The notes below the pieces were generated by a model. The model was not told the DNA's origin. It ran no database searches and worked only from the letters and a program-made list of their open reading frames with translations. A stretch of 64,000 bases of DNA from Flavobacterium franklandianum. Its GTDB lineage: Bacteria; Bacteroidota; Bacteroidia; Flavobacteriales; Flavobacteriaceae. The DNA is taken from the NCBI RefSeq assembly GCF_007097365.1, contig NZ_VJZR01000003.1, positions 310,001-374,000 on the forward strand. Direction: 5' to 3'. The position numbers were made by a program, and so were the translations under genes. How positions within the stretch are numbered: the stretch's first letter is position 1; each line of letters starts with the position of its first letter. Shown in pieces: positions 10,300 to 19,309 of this stretch.

Positions 10300-10343
10300 C
10301 TAATTATTGAGTTTTCTTGTAATTAGTAAAATTAATGATTAAT

Positions 10344-10417
<74 letters not shown>

Positions 10418-10427
10418 CATTATTTTC

Positions 10428-10460
10428 AAAAACCTCTAAAGAAATTTAGAGGTTTTTTTT
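10428..10460 (+). terminator. Terminator of the tRNA operon
   Basis: AAAAACCTCTAAA and its complement around a GAAA loop, ending in eight T residues. Confidence 0.85.
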
Positions 10461-10571
10461 ATGTCTAAAATTGAGGTTTGTCTTTTGAATCAAGCTGAAA
10501 CCACATTCGGTTTGAAAAAAGTGCAATTTAATTGTAGGGCTTTATTTTTACTGGGCCATTTAATTAGTAAT

Positions 10572-10589
10572 TTATGCGAATCAAGGGTT
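10572..10589 (+). repeat. Left terminal inverted repeat of the IS
   Basis: 18 bases TTATGCGAATCAAGGGTT, perfectly matched in inverse at the right end. Confidence 0.9.
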
Positions 10590-10687
10590 GAAAAAAGCAT
10601 AAAAAGGAAAGAAATATCTTTCAAATAATTAGTTTAATAAGCTGGTAATCAGTATATTTATAGTGTATCTAACGCACATTTAAATAT

Positions 10688-11590
10688 ATGATTAATCAGC
10701 CTAAAGCCCTAAAATTAATAAAAATCTACTCAATAATCTGCGACAGATTTGAAAAAGATTTAAAATATACTTGCGAACGTTTTAGCAACAACGATAAGCA
10801 AGATTTAACAGACCAAGAAATTATGACCATTTATCTATTTGCAGTTCAAGAAGAACAACGCTTTAGCATCAAACAAATTCACAATTATGCTTGTGATTAT
10901 TTGCGTGATTGGTTTCCAAAACTCGGTTCATATACTGCTTTTTCTAATCGGCTTAACCAATTGTCGGAAGCTTTTAGACGTTTTACATCTTCGTTGTTTG
11001 AAGATTTTATACCCTCTGACTGTTTTGCTGATCAAAGTTTACTGGATTCAATGCCAATAATCACTTGTTCAGGAAAGCGTAATGCAAAAGCGGCTAAAGA
11101 ACTAACCGACAAAGGATATTGTTCTACTAAAAACCTCTATTATTATGGTGTGAAATTACACGCATTGGCTTTTAGACGTTTAAATAAAATCCCTTTTCCT
11201 GAGGAAATTCAAATAACTCCTGCTTCAGTAAATGATTTAACTGTTTTCAAAGAAGCTTGGTCTGAGAAAACTAACAGAAATTTCTTTGGAGATAAAATAT
11301 ATAATAAACAAGATTTTTTTTCTGAATTAGAGCAAGAAAAAAACTCAATTATGATGACATCAGTCAAGGGTATCAAAGGGCAGTGTCAAGAAATTAAAAA
11401 TAGAGACAAAGCTGCAAATGACTTGTTTTCGACAGCAGTATCAAGAGTTAGACAACCTATTGAGTCATTATTTAATTGGCTAATTCAAAAAACAGATATT
11501 CAAAGAGCTAGTAAAGTGAGGTCTGCCAAAGGACTGTTGATTCATATCTTTGGCAAAATCGCTTCCGCTTTTATAAACTTAATATTTTAA
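10688..11590 (+). CDS. IS982-family transposase
   Basis: A 300-residue DDE transposase that cuts and joins the element ends. Likely catalytic triad: Asp120 in SLLDSMP, Asp202 in FFGDKIY and Glu259 in VRQPIESLFNW. The GYCSTKNLYYYGVKLH block is also typical of IS982 members, whose usual length is about 290-310 residues. The frame is unbroken, so the copy may be active. Confidence 0.9.
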   Translation: MINQPKALKLIKIYSIICDRFEKDLKYTCERFSNNDKQDLTDQEIMTIYLFAVQEEQRFSIKQIHNYACDYLRDWFPKLGSYTAFSNRLNQLSEAFRRFTSSLFEDFIPSDCFADQSLLDSMPIITCSGKRNAKAAKELTDKGYCSTKNLYYYGVKLHALAFRRLNKIPFPEEIQITPASVNDLTVFKEAWSEKTNRNFFGDKIYNKQDFFSELEQEKNSIMMTSVKGIKGQCQEIKNRDKAANDLFSTAVSRVRQPIESLFNWLIQKTDIQRASKVRSAKGLLIHIFGKIASAFINLIF

Positions 11591-11606
11591 CCCTTGATTC
11601 GCATAA
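11589..11606 (-). repeat. Right terminal inverted repeat of the IS
   Basis: Exact reverse complement of the left 18-bp repeat; its first two bases are part of the transposase stop codon. Confidence 0.9.
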
Positions 11607-11635
11607 GTTAAAATTTCAAGATTACTCAATTTTGC

Positions 11636-11643
11636 TATATTTG
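11636..11643 (+). promoter_or_regulatory. Candidate -7 element for the hybrid sensor gene
   Basis: TATATTTG matches TAnnTTTG and lies only 30 bases after the IS right end, about 165 bases before the gene start. No TTG is present at the expected -33 distance, so the insertion may have changed the upstream half of this promoter. Confidence 0.4.
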
Positions 11644-11807
11644 TATTATTGTATTGCAATAAATGAAGAAAATTAAAAATATTACTATCTATATTTTTTT
11701 TTATAATCCTTCCTAAAGTTTATTTTTCAAAAGATAAATAACCTCACGATTGTTTTTTTTCATAGTAGAACCATTTTAAAATTAACATAGGAAATACATT
11801 TATTAAA

Positions 11808-14800
11808 TTGAGAATTAAAATTTTTATTGTTAGTTTTATTTTTATATTTTTTTTCTCTTGTAATAATAAGGAAAAATTTATAGCATTAAATAATGCAATA
11901 CCAAAACTGCATAAAGTTGATCCAAAAGCCAGTAGTAATCGTCTTAAATCTAATCTTAACTTTTCCAAGGCATCAGATTTAAAATACTCCTTGGAGCAGT
12001 TAGACAATACTAAAGGGCTCTCAAACAGTTCCGTTAATGCAATTTTTCAGGATTCCGAAAATTTACTTTGGATAGGAACTTGGGACGGTCTAAATCGGTA
12101 CGATGGAAATAGTTTCAAAATTTTCAGACCTGAATTGGACAACGAAAATAGCCTAAGCAATCAGGTAATTCTTAAAATTGATGAAGATCATACCGGAAAA
12201 ATCTGGATATTAACGATTCACGGTATTAATCAGTATGATAAAAAAACAGATACTTTTCAACGTTATTATTATACCAGAAAAAACAAGCCGCCGTTATCAG
12301 AATCAGAATTTAATATGGCGCTTGATGCCTCAAAAAATGTTTTTTGTGCGGTAAAAGATTGGGGGATTGGTTACTTTGACGGCAACGATTTTCAATTATT
12401 AAAAATCAAAAATTTTTCAACAAAGGCAGTTGAAAAAATGGAATTCACTTTAACCGGCGAATTGTTAGTTTTATTTGAAAACAATGAACTTTATGCTTTG
12501 TCGTTTAAAACCAAAAGTAAAGGCAAAATCAACATCTCAAAAGTGAGATTGATTTCAAATGGAATCAGAACATTTGAGCTAATGCCGAAAGGTAAAATCT
12601 GTATTGTCTCTACATCAGGTATCACTAATTTATATTCTTTATTGGACAATAAAAGTCATTTACTCCCTGAAAAAAATATTGGAAACATCATTGGGAATAT
12701 TCCGGACGGACTTGTGCTTTTGAGTAAATCAGGATATTCTATTGTGGACAATGACGGAAATAGTGTCATCAAACCGTGGCTAAAATACCTGAAAAACCAA
12801 AAGATAACTACATTAATTCAAGGAAGTGAAAATGTTATTTGGACCGGAACTGATGGGGATGGGGTTTTTAAAATGTATCCTCTTAAAAAATCTTTTAATC
12901 TAATTTCTAAAATACAAGTTCCAGAATTGGACGGAGGTATTGTAAGAGCCTTTTTAGAAGTAGACGAAAATTCTTTTTGGGTTGGAACAAAGGGAAAAGG
13001 ATTATTTCGTTTTCCTTCCAATTTTTATCTGAATGCTGAAAAAACTTTACATTATGAGAATTTCAATGATAGCAACAGTGCCATTGATAATTCTGTTTTT
13101 GCTTTATGCAAAGGGAAAGAAGATTTAATTTTTATTGGTAGCGATGGCAATGGAATTAATGTTTTTGATTTAAAAAAATCAAAATTGATTAGTTGGGCGG
13201 AAATTATTGGGAATGAAAAATGTGATTATTTCAAGTCAACCTATGCCATTTATCAGGATAATGAAGGATTTATTTGGTTAGGAACGAATGGTTATGGAAT
13301 GATTCGATGTAAAATTGAACGTTCAGGCGAACAGCTAAAAGTAACCGAATACAAGAAATACATTGCCGACAATAGAGGAGGGAAATCCCTGAGCAGTAAT
13401 ATTATTTTTTCAATAGTTCCAAAAAACCAAAATCAGCTTTGGATTGGAACCCGATTGGGAGGATTGAATCTCTTTGACAAAAAATCAGGCTTTTTTCACA
13501 CCTATAAAAACATTAGCAAGGATTCACAGAGTTTATCCAATAATGACATATTGTGTCTGCAAACGGATGCTAATAATAGACTTTGGATTGGAACTAGTTT
13601 TGGTTTAAATTTATTGGAAAAAATGAATTCTGACGGAAAAGCAGTATTCAAGAGTTTTACAGTTAAAGAAGGTCTTCCTAATAATACCATTCACGGTATT
13701 GTTTGTGATAACAAATCGAATCTTTGGATAAGCACCAATTTTGGCTTGTCAAATTTTATTGTGAATGAATCTAAATTTATCAATTACACCAAAAATGAGG
13801 GACTTCAAAACAATGAATTTGCCGATGGAGCTTTCTACCAAAATCAGAAATCCGATTATGTTTTTATGGGAGGAATCAAGGGATTTAATTATTTTTTGCC
13901 GCAAAAAATAAAAGAGTCTTCTATAGTTCCTGATATTCTGATTGATAAAATTAGCGGTCAAAATCAGACCACTCCTTATTATCAAGGATTAGTGATACCT
14001 CCTGATTCTAATAATCCTCCGTCTATAGTTTTGAAGTACAATCAAAACTTTTTTGACATTGAATTAGCGGCTTTAACTTTTACAAATAGTGAAAAATGTA
14101 AATATGCCTATCAATTGACGAATTTTGACAAGAATTGGAATTTTATCAATAATAGAAGAATTATTTCCTTTACAAACGTTCCGCAAGGCAACTATTCTTT
14201 ATGGATAAAATGGTCCAATAGCGACGGGGTTTGGAGTAAACCGGTTCACGCCATCAACATCAAGATTAAACCCGTTTTTTGGCAATCAACAGTTGCAATT
14301 ATTATCTATGCCATTTTGGTTGTACTTTTTATAATGTTTGTTTTAAGTTACTATAAAAAACGTCAATCATTAAGTCAAAATATTCTTTTTAGAAAAAGAG
14401 AAGAAGCACTACACGAAAACCGGCTTACATTTTTTACCGATATTGCCCATGAGTTTCAAACTCCTTTAACTTTGATTGTGGGGCCCATTCAAAAACTTTC
14501 TGAAGCATCAAACCTTGATAAGAGAAATCAGAAGTTCGTTCATATGATTCAAAGAAACTCTTCAAGGTTATTATTTCTAACCCAGCAATTACTCGAATTT
14601 AGAAAAGCAGAATATGACTATTTAGAAATTACTGCAAAGAAATTTGATCTTGTCAACCTGATAGAACAAATCGCCGAATTGTTTGATGAATGGGCATTGG
14701 ATAAAAATATTGATTATAATCTTGACATTCCGTCTGAACTACCGGGATGGTTTGACAAGGATAAAATCGAAAAAATAGTATTTAACCTGATGTCAAATGC

Positions 14801-16016
14801 TTTTAAATACACTCCAATAAACGGAAGGATTGATCTCAAGTTTTACATTCAGGATGAAGATTCAAATCAATTAAACATAACCATCGTAAATACAGGAAAG
14901 GGAATTCCCAAAGAAAAACTGGATTCCTTGTTTGATCGATTTTTCTTGTCAGACTCCAATAGAACCACAGACAACGATTTGTTTAGAACCGGTATTGGAT
15001 TGGCCTATATAAAAAAATTAGTGACAGTATTACGAGGTGCCATTTTCGTTTCCAGTATTCCCAATGAATCAACAACTTTTACCATTCTATTGCCTTGCAG
15101 CAAAGCAGCTTTTAATGAAAAGGAATTGGATGTTGAAGCAAGTCCGATTCTGATTTCACAGCATCTAAAAAATATCCTTGAAGAAATTCCAAGTAAATCT
15201 GATGGCATTCCTAATAAAATATCATCCCTTGACTTACTTGAAGATATTCGTAAAACAGTTTTAATTGTTGAAGATGAGAAAGAAATTCATATGTTCCTTA
15301 ATGAATTACTAGGTGAAACATATAAAATTATTACAGCATACAATGGTATAGAAGCTATGGCTATTCTTGAAAAAGAGAATCCGGATATTATCATTAGTGA
15401 TGTAATGATGCCACTGATGGATGGAGTGGAGCTTTGCGCCAAAATCAAAGGAAACATCAAAACCTGCCATATTCCTTTTATAATGCTTACAGCAAAAGAT
15501 TCGGTTTTGCATCGAATTGAAGGAATAGAAAGCGGAGCTAATTCTTATATACCAAAACCTTTTCACCCGGATCACTTATTAATAAGAATACAAAAACTTA
15601 TTGAAGAAAAAGAACTTATATTTAAGCATTTTTCTCAAGACACTCTGATCGAAAATCTATCTACTTTGCCAATAGATAATGAGGAAAAAGATTTTATTAA
15701 AAAAGTAATTGAACTCATACGGATTAATATTGACAACGAAAATCTTCAAAGTTTATTTATTGAAAAAGAATTAGGGATTAGTAATTCGCAATTGTATCGA
15801 AAAATCAAACAAATTTTCGGGCTTTCTCCGGGAGATTTAATACGAACTATACGATTAAAATACGCTGCGGAACTTTTGCGTAAAAATGTGTTGACCGTTT
15901 CTGAAGTATGCTATCAATCCGGCTTTAATAACCGTTCTTATTTCTACAGGGAATTTAATAAAATGTATACGATCACACCAAAAAACTATCAGCTCAAATA
16001 TATTTCAAAAAGCTAA
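11808..16016 (+). CDS. Hybrid two-component system regulator (one-component HTCS) of the first PUL
   Basis: A 1402-residue membrane sensor and transcription factor in one chain. Order: lipoprotein-like leader ending FFFSC (residues 1-18), two seven-bladed propellers of Reg_prop repeats (about 50-700, e.g. LLWIGTWDGLNRYDG), Y_Y_Y domain (745-815), one membrane helix (826-848), HisKA with His881 in IAHEFQTPLTLI, ATPase with FNLMSNAFKYTP (near 991) and NTGKGIP (near 1027), receiver with Asp1198 in SDVMMP, and AraC-type DNA-binding domain (about 1300-1400). The start is TTG; no in-frame ATG upstream, and this start gives the leader. It precedes susC/susD, so it most likely senses an oligosaccharide and activates this PUL. 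Confidence 0.93.
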   Translation: MRIKIFIVSFIFIFFFSCNNKEKFIALNNAIPKLHKVDPKASSNRLKSNLNFSKASDLKYSLEQLDNTKGLSNSSVNAIFQDSENLLWIGTWDGLNRYDGNSFKIFRPELDNENSLSNQVILKIDEDHTGKIWILTIHGINQYDKKTDTFQRYYYTRKNKPPLSESEFNMALDASKNVFCAVKDWGIGYFDGNDFQLLKIKNFSTKAVEKMEFTLTGELLVLFENNELYALSFKTKSKGKINISKVRLISNGIRTFELMPKGKICIVSTSGITNLYSLLDNKSHLLPEKNIGNIIGNIPDGLVLLSKSGYSIVDNDGNSVIKPWLKYLKNQKITTLIQGSENVIWTGTDGDGVFKMYPLKKSFNLISKIQVPELDGGIVRAFLEVDENSFWVGTKGKGLFRFPSNFYLNAEKTLHYENFNDSNSAIDNSVFALCKGKEDLIFIGSDGNGINVFDLKKSKLISWAEIIGNEKCDYFKSTYAIYQDNEGFIWLGTNGYGMIRCKIERSGEQLKVTEYKKYIADNRGGKSLSSNIIFSIVPKNQNQLWIGTRLGGLNLFDKKSGFFHTYKNISKDSQSLSNNDILCLQTDANNRLWIGTSFGLNLLEKMNSDGKAVFKSFTVKEGLPNNTIHGIVCDNKSNLWISTNFGLSNFIVNESKFINYTKNEGLQNNEFADGAFYQNQKSDYVFMGGIKGFNYFLPQKIKESSIVPDILIDKISGQNQTTPYYQGLVIPPDSNNPPSIVLKYNQNFFDIELAALTFTNSEKCKYAYQLTNFDKNWNFINNRRIISFTNVPQGNYSLWIKWSNSDGVWSKPVHAINIKIKPVFWQSTVAIIIYAILVVLFIMFVLSYYKKRQSLSQNILFRKREEALHENRLTFFTDIAHEFQTPLTLIVGPIQKLSEASNLDKRNQKFVHMIQRNSSRLLFLTQQLLEFRKAEYDYLEITAKKFDLVNLIEQIAELFDEWALDKNIDYNLDIPSELPGWFDKDKIEKIVFNLMSNAFKYTPINGRIDLKFYIQDEDSNQLNITIVNTGKGIPKEKLDSLFDRFFLSDSNRTTDNDLFRTGIGLAYIKKLVTVLRGAIFVSSIPNESTTFTILLPCSKAAFNEKELDVEASPILISQHLKNILEEIPSKSDGIPNKISSLDLLEDIRKTVLIVEDEKEIHMFLNELLGETYKIITAYNGIEAMAILEKENPDIIISDVMMPLMDGVELCAKIKGNIKTCHIPFIMLTAKDSVLHRIEGIESGANSYIPKPFHPDHLLIRIQKLIEEKELIFKHFSQDTLIENLSTLPIDNEEKDFIKKVIELIRINIDNENLQSLFIEKELGISNSQLYRKIKQIFGLSPGDLIRTIRLKYAAELLRKNVLTVSEVCYQSGFNNRSYFYREFNKMYTITPKNYQLKYISKS

Positions 16017-16054
16017 TTTTTTTTAATCTTCTGTAAATCAGCTACTTTTTACTC

Positions 16055-16084
16055 AGTGTACACTTTTGATGAAATAGTGTACAC
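16055..16084 (+). promoter_or_regulatory. Direct repeat AGTGTACAC, likely HTCS binding site
   Basis: AGTGTACAC at 16055-16063 and again at 16076-16084, 21 bp apart, which is two helical turns and suits an AraC-type dimer. It lies 122-151 bases before susC and directly after the regulator gene. Confidence 0.55.
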
Positions 16085-16161
16085 ACTTTTTTGTACTCTC
16101 CAACTAATTTTATAACCAGATAACTACAACGATATATTAACAAACCAAAACTTTTTTTAAA

Positions 16162-16209
16162 ATGAAAAAACTTACTCAAAACACTAATCAATTTAACACT
16201 TCCTTATGA
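16162..16209 (+). CDS. 15-codon leader ORF overlapping the susC start
   Basis: ATG at 16162 opens a frame reading MKKLTQNTNQFNTSL and stops at TGA 16207-16209. The stop overlaps the first two susC start candidates in ATGATGA. The arrangement would allow translational coupling. It may equally be a chance ORF in the leader; no homology is claimed. Confidence 0.35.
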   Translation: MKKLTQNTNQFNTSL

Positions 16210-19200
16210 TGAAAAAAAGTATTATTTATAATTTGTTCATTGTATGGACAATATTATCGGGGAGCATAATGTATGCTCAAACAGTTAAAGGTGTCGTTTC
16301 CGATGAAAGTGGACCAATACCACAAGTAAATATTAACATCAAAGGAACGACTATAAATACGATTACTGATATTGATGGAAAATTTGCCATTAATAATGTA
16401 GATTCCAAAGCTGTTTTAGTTTTAAGTTATATAGGATATATGAATCAAGAGGTATCTGTATCTGGAAAAAGTGAATTATTTATTTCTTTAAAACAGGATG
16501 TAAGTAACTTAAGCGAAGTTGTAGTTGTGGGATATGTTGGGCAAAAGAAAGCTTCAATTACTAGCGCAGTTACTGCAGTTAACATGGATGACTTATCTAA
16601 AACAAGGGTGCCCGATATCGCACAAGCCTTGCAAGGACAAGTAGCGGGTGTTTTTGTTGCGGCCAATACTGGTGCTCCGGGTGATGGAATTAAAATACGA
16701 ATCAGGGGTGAAGGGACGCTTGGAAACAATGAAGTTTTATATGTTGTTGACGGAGTTCCAACGCGTGATATTTCCTTTCTTAATCAAGCGGACGTGAAAT
16801 CAATGACAGTATTGAAGGATGCGGCTGCAGGAGCTGTCTACGGTTCGAGAGCTGCGGGTGGCGTAATTGTAATCACTACCAAAAACGGTCAACAAGGTAA
16901 ATCTACTATTACTGCGGATTATTTTTCAGGATTTCATTTTGCTGCAAATCTTCCTGAAATGCTAAATGCAGACCAATATTTAACAGTGAAAGATCGGGCC
17001 TGGCACAATACTACAGGAAATTCGGCTTCTGCGATCAGTCCTTATGCTGCGGATAGAGCACTTGGTTCCGTGAATGGAATACCTTTGGCAGATACCAATT
17101 GGCAAGACGAATTATTCACGACCGGCTTCTCAAAAAACTTTCAAGCTTCAGTAAGTGGAGGTTCTGAAAACGTGCAATATCTAATTTCTGGAGGCTATTA
17201 TGGTATAGACGGTATTGTTGTAGGGGATAATGATAAATACCAGCGTATTAATTTTAGGGCAAATGTAAATTCAAATGTTTCTGATCGGTTGAAAGTGGGA
17301 ACAAATCTTCAAATAAGCCAAGAAAAACAAGACAAGTTATCTTCCAGTGGTGATGCTCCCGGAATTATTCGTCATTCATTAATACGCCCACCTGTTATTG
17401 GTGTATATAAAGATGTCAATGATCCTACTTATTCTGCCGAAAATCCATATACAGATTTGCCATTCTACACAGGACCTAATAATGGATGGAGCCGCAATTA
17501 TGAATTTACATCAAATCCAATCGCGCACGCGAATTTTGCGGATGATAAACGCGAGACTTTTAAAACATTTGGAAATATATATGCTGAATATGCTTTCTTA
17601 AAAGACAAGTCTTTGAAGTTTAGAAGTAATCTTGGAGCTGATATTGCATACAGCCATAATAAAAATTTCGCTTCAAATTATGGTGATGCTGACATAAATG
17701 ATACCGGAAACCAATTTTATGGTATGGGAAGAATCAATAGACCTAATAATTTGGATGAAAATAGAGGACAAAGTATGACTTTTACCTTTAGTAATACCCT
17801 GAACTACATAAAAACCTTTGATGGAGTACATAGCGTAAACGCATTGCTTGGTAGCGAAAGTATTAGTAGTAATTCAGATGGAATGGGAGGTAGCAGACAA
17901 AATTTTGACAATACTTCTGATTCTTTCCGATATCTTGATTATGGAAGTGAAACTAATATGCGTAGCGGAGGAACTGCTAAAAATTGGGGACTTATGTCTT
18001 ATTTCGCTTCTGGAACTTATGGCTATGACAATAAATATTTTGCTACGGCTACCATAAGAGCTGATGCTTCCTCTCGTTTTGGACCTAACAATAAATGGGG
18101 ATATTTTCCATCTGTTTCTGGAGGTTGGATAATTTCAAAAGAAAATTTTATGCAAAAAATAGATTGGATATCAAACTTGAAATTGAGAGCAAGTTGGGGA
18201 CAATCAGGAAATCAGGAAATACCGGATAATGCCTATCAAACTTTGGTTTCTACCGCGGGTGGAGTAGTAAATATAATAAGATATGGTAATCCAGATATTA
18301 AATGGGAAACTACTACTCAAACAAATTTTGGTTTGGACTTGAGTATACTTAAAAATAAACTTTCATTTACCACTGATTACTTTGAGAAAATTACCGATGA
18401 CATTTTATTGGGAGTAACATTACCCGCAGTTTCTGTTGGGGTGATTAATCAAACTATTGTAAATGCTGGGGTAGTGAATAATAAAGGATTTGAATTTGGA
18501 CTTAATTTTCAAGACAATGACCACGCATTTAAATACAGCATAAATGCAAATGTAGCTACATTAACAAATAGAGTGAATGAACTTCAAACGTATGTTGCCA
18601 ACATCATTGATGATAGAACACGTACAATAACAACAGTGGGGCAGCCAATAAGTTCTTACTATGGACTAGTGTTTGATGGTATTTATCAAAACACGGCTGA
18701 AGTAAGCAGCACTCTGTTTTCAAACACAAATGGAACGGTTCCGGGAGATATAAAGTTTAAAGACATCAATGCGGACGGACAAATTAATGCCGACGATAGA
18801 GCCATAATAGGAAATCCTATCCCAAAAATGACCTATGGTCTTTCATTCTCATCTGATTACAAAAATTTTGATTTCTCATTCTTGTTGCAAGGGGTAGAAG
18901 GAGTGGATCGTTACAACGGTTTGAAGCAAATCTTGAATTATGATAGTCGTCCATTCAACTCGATGGTTTCTGTTTTAGACAGCTGGAATGGTGAAGGAAC
19001 TAGTAATACAACACCACGTCTAACGTTTAATAATAATGGTGGTGGTAATGTATCAAGTGTTTTTGTTGAAGATGCTTCCTATATGAGATTGAAAAATATT
19101 GAAATCGGCTACACTTTTGAAGTGAAATCAATAGGGTTAAAACATTTACGTATTTACGCATCTGGTCAAAACCTGTTTACGATCACGGACTATACAGGAT

Positions 19201-19286
19201 TAGATCCAGAATCAACATCATTGATTGACCAAGGAACTTATCCTCAATCACAAGCGTTTATTTTGGGACTTCAGGTAAAACTTTAA
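16206..19286 (+). CDS. SusC/RagA-family TonB-dependent outer-membrane transporter
   Basis: A 1026-residue outer-membrane channel that imports oligosaccharides with its SusD partner, powered by TonB. A signal peptide ends near residue 25 (MYAQ). It is followed by the CarboxypepD-regulatory-like domain (VKGVVSDESGPIPQVNINIKG), a TonB-box-like SEVVVVGY, the plug, and a 22-strand barrel ending in QAFILGLQVKL, with a C-terminal hydrophobic residue pattern. The first ATG (16206) overlaps the next one at 16209; either could be used. Followed after 23 bases by susD. Substrate is unknown; the neighbouring GH130 and GH13 genes point to a manno- or gluco-oligosaccharide. Confidence 0.94.
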   Translation: MMKKSIIYNLFIVWTILSGSIMYAQTVKGVVSDESGPIPQVNINIKGTTINTITDIDGKFAINNVDSKAVLVLSYIGYMNQEVSVSGKSELFISLKQDVSNLSEVVVVGYVGQKKASITSAVTAVNMDDLSKTRVPDIAQALQGQVAGVFVAANTGAPGDGIKIRIRGEGTLGNNEVLYVVDGVPTRDISFLNQADVKSMTVLKDAAAGAVYGSRAAGGVIVITTKNGQQGKSTITADYFSGFHFAANLPEMLNADQYLTVKDRAWHNTTGNSASAISPYAADRALGSVNGIPLADTNWQDELFTTGFSKNFQASVSGGSENVQYLISGGYYGIDGIVVGDNDKYQRINFRANVNSNVSDRLKVGTNLQISQEKQDKLSSSGDAPGIIRHSLIRPPVIGVYKDVNDPTYSAENPYTDLPFYTGPNNGWSRNYEFTSNPIAHANFADDKRETFKTFGNIYAEYAFLKDKSLKFRSNLGADIAYSHNKNFASNYGDADINDTGNQFYGMGRINRPNNLDENRGQSMTFTFSNTLNYIKTFDGVHSVNALLGSESISSNSDGMGGSRQNFDNTSDSFRYLDYGSETNMRSGGTAKNWGLMSYFASGTYGYDNKYFATATIRADASSRFGPNNKWGYFPSVSGGWIISKENFMQKIDWISNLKLRASWGQSGNQEIPDNAYQTLVSTAGGVVNIIRYGNPDIKWETTTQTNFGLDLSILKNKLSFTTDYFEKITDDILLGVTLPAVSVGVINQTIVNAGVVNNKGFEFGLNFQDNDHAFKYSINANVATLTNRVNELQTYVANIIDDRTRTITTVGQPISSYYGLVFDGIYQNTAEVSSTLFSNTNGTVPGDIKFKDINADGQINADDRAIIGNPIPKMTYGLSFSSDYKNFDFSFLLQGVEGVDRYNGLKQILNYDSRPFNSMVSVLDSWNGEGTSNTTPRLTFNNNGGGNVSSVFVEDASYMRLKNIEIGYTFEVKSIGLKHLRIYASGQNLFTITDYTGLDPESTSLIDQGTYPQSQAFILGLQVKL

Positions 19287-19309
19287 TTAAACTTTTAAAA
19301 TAGTATATT

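Larger units (their letters stand above)
10572..11606 (+). mobile_element. IS982-family insertion sequence, intact
   Basis: A 1035-bp element bounded by 18-bp perfect inverted repeats TTATGCGAATCAAGGGTT at 10572-10589 and its complement at 11589-11606. It holds one full-length transposase gene. The right repeat overlaps the transposase stop codon. I could not define a convincing target-site duplication. It sits between the tRNA operon and the first PUL. Confidence 0.9.

Noticed and set aside
10082..10310. Short open frames on both strands over the tRNAs
   Set aside because: The bases are explained by tRNA-Ser and tRNA-Pro with complete cloverleaf pairing.
10662..10678. AGTGTATCTAACGCACA resembling the AraR-type operator
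   Set aside because: It is inside the IS element before the transposase and one arm is imperfect; likely chance.
10560..11620. Target-site duplication of the IS982 element
   Set aside because: No direct repeat longer than two or three bases fits both ends.
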